DNA of 64,000 nucleotides from Rhodobacteraceae bacterium Alg238-R152 (lineage in GTDB: Bacteria > Pseudomonadota > Alphaproteobacteria > Rhodobacterales > Rhodobacteraceae). The DNA lies in NCBI GenBank assembly GCA_900537125.1, contig UNRJ01000008.1:1-64000 (forward strand). Reading direction: 5' to 3'. The position numbers and the translations under genes are program-made. Position 1 is the first letter of the stretch. Each line of letters begins with the position of its first letter. The notes below the pieces were generated by a model. The model worked only from the letters and a program-made list of their open reading frames with translations, was not told the DNA's origin and did no database searches. This document shows positions 52,975 through 61,139 of the stretch, in pieces.

Positions 52975-53730
52975 TTATTGCATGCGCAGGGCGCCGTCGA
53001 TGCGGATGACTTCGCCGTTGAGATAGCCGTTTTCGACAATGAAGCCTGCGAGGCGGGCATACTCAGACGGATCACCGAGGCGTTTGGGGCAGGTCACGTC
53101 TTGCGCCAGTTGGTCTTGCACCTCTTGTGGCAGGCCTTGCAGCATGGGGGTCAGGAAAATACCCGGTGCAATCGCCATCACGCGGATGCCGGAGCGGGCC
53201 AGGTCACGGGCCATGGGCAAGGAGAGGCCAACGATGCCGCCTTTGGAGGCTGCGTAGGCTGCCTGGCCGCGCTGGCCGTCCATGGCGGCAATAGACGCGG
53301 TGTTGATGATCACACCACGTGCGCCGTCTGCTTCCGCTTCGTTTTGTGCAATCACCTCGGCCGCAAGGCGGGCGACGTTGAAAGAGCCAATGAGGTTGAT
53401 GTCGATGGTTTTCTGGAAGGTGTGCAGCGGGTGTGGGCCGTTTTTGCCAATGGTGGTGGCTGCGGGCGCGATGCCGGCGCAGTTCACGGCGGCGGTGATT
53501 TTGCCCATGGCTTCTTTCGCGGCTTTGATGCCGGCGGCGGCGCTGTCCTCATCGGTCACGTCAACCTTGTGGAAGGTGCCACCAAGTTCCGCTGCGATCT
53601 CTGCGCCGCGCGCCTCGTTGAGGTCAAACAGGGCAACTTTGGCACCGTTGGCAGCAAAATGGCGGGCGGTGGCTTCGCCCAGACCGGAGGCGCCCCCGGT
53701 GATCACGGCGCAGGTTTGATCAAGTTTCAT
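52975..53730 (-). CDS. Short-chain dehydrogenase, 3-hydroxyacyl-CoA dehydrogenase type
   Basis: A 251-aa NAD(P)-dependent SDR. The cofactor loop is TGGASGLG (about residues 11-18), NCAGIAPA is the NAG motif, and the catalytic Ser-Tyr-Lys are in TASIAAMDGQRGQAAYAASKGG. The AGIAPAATTIGK and GQRGQAAYAASK segments resemble type-10 17-beta-HSD/3-hydroxyacyl-CoA dehydrogenases, which act in fatty or branched-chain acid oxidation. It is flanked downstream by a palindrome and upstream by the third modular repeat. Confidence 0.88.
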   Translation of the reverse strand: MKLDQTCAVITGGASGLGEATARHFAANGAKVALFDLNEARGAEIAAELGGTFHKVDVTDEDSAAAGIKAAKEAMGKITAAVNCAGIAPAATTIGKNGPHPLHTFQKTIDINLIGSFNVARLAAEVIAQNEAEADGARGVIINTASIAAMDGQRGQAAYAASKGGIVGLSLPMARDLARSGIRVMAIAPGIFLTPMLQGLPQEVQDQLAQDVTCPKRLGDPSEYARLAGFIVENGYLNGEVIRIDGALRMQ

Positions 53731-53820
53731 TGGCGGGCTCCTCCCAGAGAGACGTAAGGTCGGTAAATGAACGTGTGTTCAAATAACCTGAATGGCGTCT
53801 GTGTGTCTAGAGGGAGTAGC

Positions 53821-53880
53821 GAGGGGCCAGCCCCTCTGCGCCTGTGGCGCATTCACCCCGGGATATTTGGAGACTATGAA
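53821..53880. repeat. Modular palindromic repeat, copy 3 (between the SDR gene and tyrS)
   Basis: Stem 1 GAGGGGC-CA-GCCCCTC (53821-53836), stem 2 TGCGCC-TGT-GGCGCA (53837-53851), then the tail CACCCCGGGATATTTGGAGAC. The tail is nearly identical to copy 1 at 13211 and similar to copy 2 at 49813. Confidence 0.6.
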
Positions 53881-53888
53881 GCGGAAAA

Positions 53889-53914
53889 GAAAAGGCCCGC
53901 CGTATGGGCGGGCC
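53889..53914 (-). terminator. Rho-independent terminator of tyrS
   Basis: On the minus strand GGCCCGCC (from 53914) pairs perfectly with GGCGGGCC (to 53894) around CATAC and is followed by TTTTCTTTT. It lies 28 bases after the tyrS stop. Confidence 0.9.
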
Positions 53915-53942
53915 TTGATGAGCAAATCGTAGGCGGGCGGGA

Positions 53943-55196
53943 TTAGCCGTCCAGTTGCACCAGGGCGTGGCGCTTTTTGCCTGCGGAGAGCTTGATTGGG
54001 GAGCTGAGCGCGGTGGCGTCGATCATCAGACCGGCGTTGGTCAGCGGGGCGTCATCCAGCTTGGCGCCGTTTTCCTTGATCAGACGTTTGGCGTCTTTTC
54101 CGGATTTGGCCAGGCCAGTTTTCACAATCAGCTGCACAATGGAGATACCATCGCCAAGGTCTTCGGCGGTGAGGGTTACGGTGGGCAGGTCGTCGCCGAC
54201 GCCGCCTTTTTCAAACACTTCGCGGGCGGTGGCTTCGGCAGTCGCCGCGGCGTCGGCTCCGTGGCAGAGTGTGGTCACGGCATTGGCAAGGATGATCTTG
54301 GCTTCGTTGATCTCAGAGCCTGCCAGCGCGCCGAGGCGGTCACACTCGTCCACCGGCATTTCGGTGTAGAGTTTGAGGAAGCGGCCCACGTCGGCGTCAG
54401 TGGTGTTGCGCCAGAACTGCCAGAACTCGTAAGGCGACCGCATGTCGGCGTTGAGCCAGACCGCGCCGTCGGCGGATTTGCCCATTTTTTTGCCGTCAGA
54501 GGTGGTCAGCAGGGGAGAGGTCAGGCCGAAGATCTGGGTCTCATCCACGCGGCGGGTTAGGTCGATGCCGTTGACGATGTTGCCCCATTGGTCGGAGCCG
54601 CCAAATTGCACCAGACAGCCGTAGCGGCGGTTGATCTCCAAGAAGTCATACGCCTGCAGGATCATGTAGTTGAATTCGAGGAAGGAGAGCGATTGTTCAC
54701 GATCCAGGCGGGACTTCACGCTTTCAAAGGCCAGCATTCGGTTCACTGAGAAGTGGCGACCAATGTCACGCAGGAAGGTGAGGTAGTTCAGGCCGTCCAG
54801 CCACTCAGCGTTGTTGAGCATCAGTGCATCGGTGCCCTCGTCGCCGTAGTCGAGGTATTTGGCAAACACCTGTTTGATGCCGTCGATGTTGGCGTCGATC
54901 TGCTCGTTGGTCAGCAGCGGGCGTTCATCAGCCCGGAACGACGGGTCGCCCACTTTGGTGGTGCCACCGCCCATCAGGGTGATAGGTTTGTGGCCGGTCT
55001 TTTGCAGCCAGCGCAGCATCATGATTTGGATCAGCGAGCCGACGTGCAGCGACTTGGCGGTGGCGTCAAAGCCGATATAGCCGGGCACCACACCGTCACA
55101 GAGCGCTTTGTCAAAAGCTTCATAGTCTGTGCAATCGGCCACAAAGCCGCGCTCTAGCATCACGGTGAGGAAGTCCGATTTTGGCTGGTAAGTCAT
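53943..55196 (-). CDS. tyrS: Tyrosyl-tRNA synthetase
   Basis: A class I synthetase charging tRNA-Tyr. The 417-aa product has [15 protein letters not shown] (HIGH type), [14 protein letters not shown], and [12 protein letters not shown] (KMSKS type), with a C-terminal S4-like domain ([24 protein letters not shown]). The start is ATG 55196 or, less likely, 55208; the frame to 55427 is not conserved. It is divergent from the LuxR-hydrolase fusion gene. Confidence 0.95.
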   Translation of the reverse strand: MTYQPKSDFLTVMLERGFVADCTDYEAFDKALCDGVVPGYIGFDATAKSLHVGSLIQIMMLRWLQKTGHKPITLMGGGTTKVGDPSFRADERPLLTNEQIDANIDGIKQVFAKYLDYGDEGTDALMLNNAEWLDGLNYLTFLRDIGRHFSVNRMLAFESVKSRLDREQSLSFLEFNYMILQAYDFLEINRRYGCLVQFGGSDQWGNIVNGIDLTRRVDETQIFGLTSPLLTTSDGKKMGKSADGAVWLNADMRSPYEFWQFWRNTTDADVGRFLKLYTEMPVDECDRLGALAGSEINEAKIILANAVTTLCHGADAAATAEATAREVFEKGGVGDDLPTVTLTAEDLGDGISIVQLIVKTGLAKSGKDAKRLIKENGAKLDDAPLTNAGLMIDATALSSPIKLSAGKKRHALVQLDG

Positions 55197-55315
55197 GGGG
55201 CCACTCATTGTTCGTTGTTGGGTGTCTCTGGCCCTGTAGGGCGCTTTGCCTTCTGTTAGCACCTTGGACGCGTGTTTGTAAGCCGGGATTATGCGCAAGA
55301 TGGGGGGCAGGGATT

Positions 55316-55330
55316 CCACACTTTGTGTGG
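55316..55330. promoter_or_regulatory. Inverted repeat upstream of the LuxR-hydrolase gene
   Basis: CCACAC (55316-55321) and GTGTGG (55325-55330) pair exactly around TTT, 41 bases before the ATG at 55372. The adjoining word AGGGATTC recurs beside the palindrome at 57157. A candidate operator for self-regulation; this is inference. Confidence 0.4.
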
Positions 55331-55371
55331 CAGCGGCAGGCTGGTATATTAAGGCTTTTAAAGTTGTTTTT

Positions 55372-57120
55372 ATGAGTGATCGTTTTGAGGACCTGACGCA
55401 CCTTGTGTATGAGGCGTCGCTGGACAATTCCTTGTGGCCGGAGTTGATTTCTGAGCTGGTCGAAGAGGTGCACCGCGCGCGGGACAGCCGCTATCTGGAA
55501 AGTCCTGAGACAATGGACGCGGAGACACGTGGGTTTGAAAACCTCTCGCGGCATTTCCGCCGGGCGTTCAGCATATCTGAACGGGTGGTGGGGTTGCAGG
55601 AGCGCGAGGCGTATCTGTCGTCCATTTTAAACAGTTTCGCCTTTGGCGTGGCGTTGCTCAATGAGGAGGGACAAGTGTTGATGGCCAACCGGGCCATGCA
55701 TGAGGTGTTGCCCGCGTCGGTGCTGCAGGGGCCTGCGTTAAAGGTGTTTTTGCCAAAGTCTGGAGGTGGCAGGTTGCTGTCGCAAGTTGCGTTGGAGGTG
55801 AACCGCACGGGGCAGGCGCAAGAGCTTCAGAGCGAGAAAGACGGGCCTGCGGATATTATGATCCTGCCCCGTGAAGAGGCATCCAAGATCGGCTTTCCTG
55901 CCATAGCGGCCAGTGTGGTGATTTCTTCGGGGCAGCAATCCCACATGGGGGCAGATCATTTGGCCAAGCAGCATGGATTGACGCGGCGCGAGGCAGAGGT
56001 GTTGCGCCATATGGGGCAATCGTATGATTTGCGGGAAGCGGCGCGGCGCATGGGGATCTCTTATGAAAGCCTGCGCACCTATGTGAAACGTGTCTATGAG
56101 AAGACCAACGCCAAAAGCCGCAGCGAGCTGGCAGCCAAGTTGGCTCAATCCCCCCTGATGGCCGTGCGGTCCCAGGACAAGCCTCCTAACGCGTTGTTTC
56201 AGGTGCGCAACCGCATCACATTAAGCGATGGGCGTCAGCATGAGTATTTTGCGCTTGGGCCACAAGATGGCGTGCCGGTTTTGGTGTTTGATGCGTTGTC
56301 GGGTGTGACCATCGACGTGATTGGCTATCCGCAGCGGTGTTACGACATGTTGGTGCAGATTGGTGTGCGGCTGATCTGTCCGTGTTGGCCGGGCAGCTTT
56401 TGGTCGGACCCGTCGGAGATGTCGAGCCTGCGGGATTTTGCCGGGGATGTGCGCGAGCTGATGGATCATTTGCGGATTGAGAGAGCCGCGGTGTTGTCGG
56501 TGTCGTTTGGCAGTGGCTCCGCGCTGGCCGTCACACTTGAGTTACAAGACCGGATCAGCAAAGTGGTGTTGTCGTCGGCCAGCTATCCATTCTATCGCCA
56601 CGACAATTGGCGGGAACTGGATCAGTTTTACCATATGTCCTGTATTTTGGGGCGGCATTGGCCAGCGATGCTGCGCCAGATCATCCCGTTTTTGGTGCGC
56701 TCAATCCTACAGAACAAAGAACGCTACTTTGACCGCTATTGCCGGCGGTCGCGCAGTCCAGATGACATTCGCATCTTGTCTTGTCCGGTGATCCGCCGCC
56801 GCACCGCAGAGTTACTGGCTTTGCGCACGGCGTCTGGCATGGACGGCATGGTGGAGGAGAACCTTCTCAATGCACAGGGATGGGACTTTGATCCGACTGA
56901 TATCCACACACCCGTGGAAATTTTCCAAGGGCCGGATGACAATGTGGCGCCTGTGCAAGGGGCAGAGCTATTGGAACACCATTTGCAGAATGCAAAGCTG
57001 ACCATCCTGCCGGGGAAAGGCCATTACCACCATATCGAAAATTGGCCGTGGCTGGCCGCGCGGGCGGCGGGGAGAGATGTGGCGCCAGAGAGCGTGCGCT
57101 ACATCATTCCAGAGGTTTGA
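55372..57120 (+). CDS. LuxR-type transcription factor fused to an alpha/beta-hydrolase
   Basis: A 582-aa cytosolic protein with an unusual domain order. Residues about 80-185 look like a PAS-type sensor ([24 protein letters not shown]). Residues about 200-258 are a LuxR/GerE helix-turn-helix ([44 protein letters not shown]). From about residue 285 to the end is an alpha/beta-hydrolase with a nucleophile elbow S-V-S378-F-G (usual GxSxG with Ser in the first place), Asp523 in GPDDNVAP and His551 in GKGHYHHIE, so a triad seems complete. ATG 55372 is chosen because upstream codons show no similarity. It is divergent from tyrS and has a dyad at each side. It may couple ligand binding or hydrolysis to transcription; the ligand is unknown. 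Confidence 0.85.
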   Translation: MSDRFEDLTHLVYEASLDNSLWPELISELVEEVHRARDSRYLESPETMDAETRGFENLSRHFRRAFSISERVVGLQEREAYLSSILNSFAFGVALLNEEGQVLMANRAMHEVLPASVLQGPALKVFLPKSGGGRLLSQVALEVNRTGQAQELQSEKDGPADIMILPREEASKIGFPAIAASVVISSGQQSHMGADHLAKQHGLTRREAEVLRHMGQSYDLREAARRMGISYESLRTYVKRVYEKTNAKSRSELAAKLAQSPLMAVRSQDKPPNALFQVRNRITLSDGRQHEYFALGPQDGVPVLVFDALSGVTIDVIGYPQRCYDMLVQIGVRLICPCWPGSFWSDPSEMSSLRDFAGDVRELMDHLRIERAAVLSVSFGSGSALAVTLELQDRISKVVLSSASYPFYRHDNWRELDQFYHMSCILGRHWPAMLRQIIPFLVRSILQNKERYFDRYCRRSRSPDDIRILSCPVIRRRTAELLALRTASGMDGMVEENLLNAQGWDFDPTDIHTPVEIFQGPDDNVAPVQGAELLEHHLQNAKLTILPGKGHYHHIENWPWLAARAAGRDVAPESVRYIIPEV

Positions 57121-57156
57121 ACCGATGGTATGGAAAACCGGAGGCCGCGTTGAATG

Positions 57157-57170
57157 TCCCCAATTGGGGA
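57157..57170. promoter_or_regulatory. 14-bp perfect palindrome after the LuxR-hydrolase gene
   Basis: TCCCCAATTGGGGA is fully symmetrical and lies 37 bases after the LuxR-hydrolase stop and about 74 bases before the next start at 57244. Its size and symmetry suit a LuxR-type dimer operator; the assignment is inference. Confidence 0.45.
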
Positions 57171-57243
57171 TAGGGATTCTGCCCCCTGATCCGGTATTTC
57201 TTAAATCATTGAACAGGAATTTATTTATCGGGGGGCGCGGTTA

Positions 57244-57588
57244 TTGTTTGCCTATGTTATTGAATATATTCAGGCGCTTCCCACCCCTGTTTCAACTGGG
57301 TGTGGCGTGTTGGGGTTTTGCCTTTACCTGACCAACTATACTCTGATCACCTTTCGTTTTTTGAGCAGCCAGGACATTGCCTTTTTTGTCATCAATATTT
57401 TTGGTGCGGGGCTTGTTTTGGTGAGTCTGGTTCAGGACTTCAATCTTGGGTCCTTTATGATCCAGGTGTTCTGGATCTGCCTTGGTATGATTGCGATTGT
57501 GGTTCGGGTGAAGTCACGCACAGCCTGGCGACGGGAGGGGCACAGAGCGCCTCTGTCTCCGGCTTTGGGGGCTCCCCATACTCGCTGA
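57244..57588 (+). CDS. Small membrane protein, CBU_0592 type
   Basis: A 114-aa protein with three hydrophobic segments (about residues 16-35, 45-66 and 70-88): STGCGVLGFCLYLTNYTLIT, AFFVINIFGAGLVLVSLVQ and FNLGSFMIQVFWICLGMIAI. The order Asn-loop, LVLVSL, FNLxSFxIQxFWI is that of the CBU_0592 membrane family, whose role is unknown. The start is TTG 57244, as no ATG is in frame upstream; GGGGGG lies 10 bases before it. A palindrome and a terminator flank it. Confidence 0.7.
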   Translation: MFAYVIEYIQALPTPVSTGCGVLGFCLYLTNYTLITFRFLSSQDIAFFVINIFGAGLVLVSLVQDFNLGSFMIQVFWICLGMIAIVVRVKSRTAWRREGHRAPLSPALGAPHTR

Positions 57589-57613
57589 AGTCGGAGCGTT
57601 CCGTGGAAAGGTT

Positions 57614-57655
57614 GCCCCACGTTCTGGATATTACACACAGAGCGTGGGGCTTTTC
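57614..57655 (+). terminator. Rho-independent terminator after the small membrane protein gene
   Basis: GCCCCACGTTCT (57614-57625) pairs with AGAGCGTGGGGC (57639-57650) over 12 positions including one G-U and runs into TTTTCT. Confidence 0.85.
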
Positions 57656-57748
57656 TGATTTGGGCTGGTGATATGGGGGGCTGATCCTTTAAGGTTTTGC
57701 CACCGCGCGTTGGCGTGGAACGGGTGAGCAAACCAAAAGGATAAGGCC

Positions 57749-58858
57749 ATGTTCAAGGGCCAGAGTAAACACGCGGTTGTACGTGCGTTGGGAGCTATGT
57801 CTGGCACATCACTGGATGGTGTGGACGCGGCTGTGGTTGAGACCGATGGGCAGGTGATCCAGAGTTTTGGCGCCACGGCTTATCGTGGATATTCCGAGAA
57901 GGAACAGGCGGTGCTGACGCAAGCGCTGGGCCATTGGTCCGGTGTGAAGGCGGAGGCTGCGGCGGCGGTGATTGAAGCGGCCCATGCCGAAGTGCTGAGC
58001 GGGTTTCTGGATGCAGAGCTTGTGGGCTTTCATGGGCAGACGTTGGCACATGAGCCACGCGGGCGTGGGACGTGTCAGGTGGGCGATGGGCAAGCCTTGG
58101 CCGAGGCGCTGGGCGTTCCGGTGGTATGGGACTTTCGGTCTGCTGATGTGGAATTGGGCGGCGAAGGTGCGCCGTTGGCGCCGTTTTTCCATTTTGCCTG
58201 TGCCAAGTGGATTGGGGCCACCGTGCCGGTGGTGTTTTTAAACCTTGGCGGTGTGGGCAATATCACTTGGGTTGATCCGCGCAAAGCAGCGCCGGAGGAG
58301 GACGGCGCGTTGTTGGCGTTTGACACCGGACCCGCCAATGCGCCGCTGAACGACATGTTGCGCGCACGGCGCGGGCTGGCGTTTGACAAAGATGGCAAGG
58401 TGGCCGCAGAGGGCACCGTAGCGACCGGGGCGTTGGAGCTGTTTCTGCAGGAGGCGTATTTCTCGCGTATGCCACCGAAGTCGTTGGATCGAAACGATTT
58501 CCCAGAGATGATGGATCTGGTGCGTGAGCTGTCAGATGAAGATGCCGCCGCCACAATGACAGCGATGTGTGCGGCCTCTGTGGCGCAGGGTATGGGGCAT
58601 TGTCCGGAAGCACCAAGTCGCGTGCTGGTCACCGGTGGCGGGCGGCACAATCCGGTGTTGATGGAGATGTTAAGGGTGTCGCTGGACTGTCCGGTGGTGC
58701 CTGTGGAAGAGGTTGGTCTGGACGGGGATATGCTCGAGGCGCAGGCCTTTGCCTATCTGGCGGTGCGCGTGGCGCGGGGTTTGCCAACAAGCTGTCCAAG
58801 TACCACGGGTGTGATGGCGCTTGTGGGTGGTGGTACGGTGAGTGAGCCGGAAGGGTAG
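57749..58858 (+). CDS. anmK: Anhydro-N-acetylmuramic acid kinase
   Basis: AnmK cleaves and phosphorylates 1,6-anhydro-MurNAc during cell-wall recycling, giving MurNAc-6-phosphate. The 369-aa product has the ASKHA-type phosphate loop [14 protein letters not shown] (about residues 15-28), [12 protein letters not shown] and [15 protein letters not shown]. It functionally complements nagZ at 23.2 kb. It sits beyond the LuxR-hydrolase locus from tyrS, a neighbourhood common in this family. Confidence 0.93.
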   Translation: MFKGQSKHAVVRALGAMSGTSLDGVDAAVVETDGQVIQSFGATAYRGYSEKEQAVLTQALGHWSGVKAEAAAAVIEAAHAEVLSGFLDAELVGFHGQTLAHEPRGRGTCQVGDGQALAEALGVPVVWDFRSADVELGGEGAPLAPFFHFACAKWIGATVPVVFLNLGGVGNITWVDPRKAAPEEDGALLAFDTGPANAPLNDMLRARRGLAFDKDGKVAAEGTVATGALELFLQEAYFSRMPPKSLDRNDFPEMMDLVRELSDEDAAATMTAMCAASVAQGMGHCPEAPSRVLVTGGGRHNPVLMEMLRVSLDCPVVPVEEVGLDGDMLEAQAFAYLAVRVARGLPTSCPSTTGVMALVGGGTVSEPEG

Positions 58859-58896
58859 ACGCTGCCCATCCCCGCAGTCAGGATCGCAGTCAGGCG

Positions 58897-59322
58897 TTAC
58901 CTCGGGATGTCAAAACCCGGCGCGGCCAGCTCAAAGCCTTCAAACTGAAACGCCGGGGAAACGGTGCAGCCGACCAGCGTCCAGTCGCCGGTGCTGCGGG
59001 CGGCTTGCCAGTGGTCTTTGAGCACGATGCGTTGCGGGAATTGTCCGGCGGCGAGGTCGGGGCCAAGCACATGGTCGGTGGCGGGGCCCTGATCGGTTTC
59101 GGAAAGTGACAGGATCAGTGGCGCACCGGCGTAGTAGTGCCAGATCTCAGCGGCATCGACTCGATGCCAGTGCGAGCTTTCGCCCGCTTTCAACAGGAAA
59201 TAGATCGCGGTGCCTGCGGGGCGGGTGCCGTCATTGCTTTGGGCAATCCACGTTTGGCGATAGTGGCCGCCCTCTGGGTGCGGGGCGAGATTGAGGTGCT
59301 TGATGATCTGATCTGCAGTCAT
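58897..59322 (-). CDS. Cupin (DUF985) family protein
   Basis: A 141-aa single-cupin protein. The family start HLNLAPHPEGGHYRQTW, SSHWHRVDAAEIWHYYAGAP and the C-terminal GCTVSPAFQFEGFELA are typical of DUF985, whose members may bind metal through the His pair. The enzymatic role is unknown. ATG 59322 is chosen by similarity; the longer frame to 59559 is basic junk sequence. It converges on anmK. Confidence 0.85.
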   Translation of the reverse strand: MTADQIIKHLNLAPHPEGGHYRQTWIAQSNDGTRPAGTAIYFLLKAGESSHWHRVDAAEIWHYYAGAPLILSLSETDQGPATDHVLGPDLAAGQFPQRIVLKDHWQAARSTGDWTLVGCTVSPAFQFEGFELAAPGFDIPR

Positions 59323-59389
59323 GGGGTGCGTCCGTTGCCTGTGGTTTGCGCCATAGGGGCAGGTGGACGGTGTAGAGGCAAGCGGGAAG

Positions 59390-60253
59390 TTATGAGGTGA
59401 GGCGCGCAAGGGCTGCGCGGGCGGCTGCGGCGACGGGTTGCGGCGCCTCAAGGGGCAATAGGTGGCCGTTATCCGGCAAGGTTTGGAACACCATGTCCGG
59501 GCGGGTGTCGCGCAGGCTGCGTGCGATGGAGGGATCCATGAACAAGGACGGTTTGCCAATGATAACTTCGGTCGGCACAGCGAGGCGTTTCAGGGTTGGC
59601 AGGATGCAGGGTGGTGTGGCGTAGAGATGGGCCTCCCAGTTTCGGGGGTACTCCAGCTGTAGGCCCGTTTCGGTAGGCACGGTCAGGGCGTCGATTAGCC
59701 CTCGCAGCGTTGCGTCATCAAAGCGGCGGTAGGCTTTGGAGGCGCGGTAGTCAGCAAAGGCTGTCTCAAGGCTGAGCCATTGGGTGGGGCCATTGAGGAC
59801 TTCGGCGGCGGGGCCGTTGGTTTGGCGCATGCGGTAAGGGATCAGTTTCAGAAGCAGACGGATGCGGCGGGTGACGCCAGAAGGTTCGATTAACACGAGG
59901 CCTTTGAACAAGTCGGGGCGTTTGACGGCGGCCATCGCGGTGGTCGCGGCACCGATGGAGTGACCTATGGCGAGAACTGGTGCATCTTGGGTGGCCTCAA
60001 TCCACTCGATCAGGTCGTCAGCAAAGAGATCCCATTCGCGTTGGTGGTCCAGCGGTGGGGCGTCTTGCCACAACGGGCGCATGGCCAGCGCCTTGAGTTG
60101 GTAGGCTTCACCCAGCTCAGAGAGAAACGGAAAATAGCACCGCGGACCAAGCGCGGTGGCGTGGTGAAACACCACTGTAGGGCCGGTGCCGTTGTTTTGC
60201 CAGGCGGCGGCGGTGCCAGCGCTAAGTGTGGTGTGGTGCCATGTCATCTGCAT
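59390..60253 (-). CDS. Alpha/beta-hydrolase
   Basis: A 287-aa hydrolase with the nucleophile elbow GHSIGAA (Ser99), an oxyanion-side VVFHHATALGPRCYFPF and a closing PDNGHLLPLE His. A cap region of about 60 residues lies between. The substrate is unknown. The start is ATG 60253, or 60247 two codons later. It runs towards the cupin gene with a gap of about 67 bases. Confidence 0.82.
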   Translation of the reverse strand: MQMTWHHTTLSAGTAAAWQNNGTGPTVVFHHATALGPRCYFPFLSELGEAYQLKALAMRPLWQDAPPLDHQREWDLFADDLIEWIEATQDAPVLAIGHSIGAATTAMAAVKRPDLFKGLVLIEPSGVTRRIRLLLKLIPYRMRQTNGPAAEVLNGPTQWLSLETAFADYRASKAYRRFDDATLRGLIDALTVPTETGLQLEYPRNWEAHLYATPPCILPTLKRLAVPTEVIIGKPSLFMDPSIARSLRDTRPDMVFQTLPDNGHLLPLEAPQPVAAAARAALARLTS

Positions 60254-60277
60254 GGGTGCAGGCTAGTTGCGGTGTAA

Positions 60278-60490
60278 GTGCGTGCAAGGGTGACGTGGCG
60301 GCCGACGAAATCGAGATTTTGCGAATTTCTGGCCAGAGCGACCTGCAACCACTGCAAAAGTCTTGATGCGGGACACGTGTGCGACGTGGCAGAGATGGAA
60401 GCGGCGGTGGATCGGCTGGTGCCGTTTGGGCCAACCAACTCTTCTATCATGTGCTCAGCGCTGGATGCGGAGCGCTTGGTGGTGTTGTGA
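60278..60490 (+). CDS. Doubtful small Cys-rich open frame
   Basis: A 70-codon frame beginning with GTG and containing five Cys, including CNHCKSLDAGHVCDVAEM, which could bind a metal. There is no convincing ribosome site and the composition does not match its neighbours. It fills the space between the divergent hydrolase and the Lrp gene. It may be a small real protein or chance. Confidence 0.25.
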   Translation: MRARVTWRPTKSRFCEFLARATCNHCKSLDAGHVCDVAEMEAAVDRLVPFGPTNSSIMCSALDAERLVVL

Positions 60491-60494
60491 GCAG

Positions 60495-60965
60495 TTAGGT
60501 CAGGTGGTCCAAAGGCACGTCCAAGCCAACCTTCTTTCGGCCCATCACAACTGAGGTGCGGAAGCGGCGGACGTTGGCATTTTCGAAAAACAGCCGGTGT
60601 GTGAGCTGCTCAAAATCAGCCATGTCTTTGACCACGCAGATCAGACAGAAATCGGCTTCACCAGTGATATAGTAACATTGCTGAACCTGCGGGTCTTTGC
60701 GGGCCTGGCGGACAAAGAGATCAATTTGATCCAGGCGCTCGCGTTCCAGTTCCACCATCACCACAAAGGTCATATTGTGCCCAAGCTTGTCCGGATCGAG
60801 GACGGCAATTTCGCGGTCGATCACGCCTGCGTCGCGCAGGCTGCGCAGGCGGCGTTGTACCGTAGCAGTAGAGAGACCCGTGAAATCAGCAAGCTGCTCC
60901 AGGCTGCACCGCGCATTGGATTGCAGGGCGTTCAGGATGATCGTATCCGAGTTGTCGAGGGGCAT
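60495..60965 (-). CDS. Lrp/AsnC-family transcriptional regulator
   Basis: A 156-aa feast/famine regulator. An N-terminal helix-turn-helix (ILNALQSNARCSLEQLADFTGLSTATVQRRLRSLRDAGVI) is followed by a RAM ligand-binding domain with VQQCYYITGEADFCLICVVKDMADFEQL. It is divergent from the MOSC fusion gene, with the 174-base gap presumably holding its operator; the target may be that gene. Confidence 0.9.
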   Translation of the reverse strand: MPLDNSDTIILNALQSNARCSLEQLADFTGLSTATVQRRLRSLRDAGVIDREIAVLDPDKLGHNMTFVVMVELERERLDQIDLFVRQARKDPQVQQCYYITGEADFCLICVVKDMADFEQLTHRLFFENANVRRFRTSVVMGRKKVGLDVPLDHLT

Positions 60966-61139
60966 TGTTCAGATTTGGCTTCTTGGTGAGAATAATTCTC
61001 GAAACATACCTGTTTGGTGATCGTGAGTCATCAGGAGGTTCCGGCATAAAGTGCCCATGATACAGCTAGGACACAGTAACTGCCCCGCTCACATGTTTTG
61101 TTTCGCTTTCAATGGCCAAGGGTCTGGGAGGGCGGAGAG

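Noticed and set aside
52816-53757. 313-codon plus-strand frame opposite the SDR gene
   Set aside because: Antisense of a clear dehydrogenase; no domain.
57431-57731. Minus-strand frame overlapping the small membrane protein gene
   Set aside because: It is antisense and runs across a terminator hairpin.
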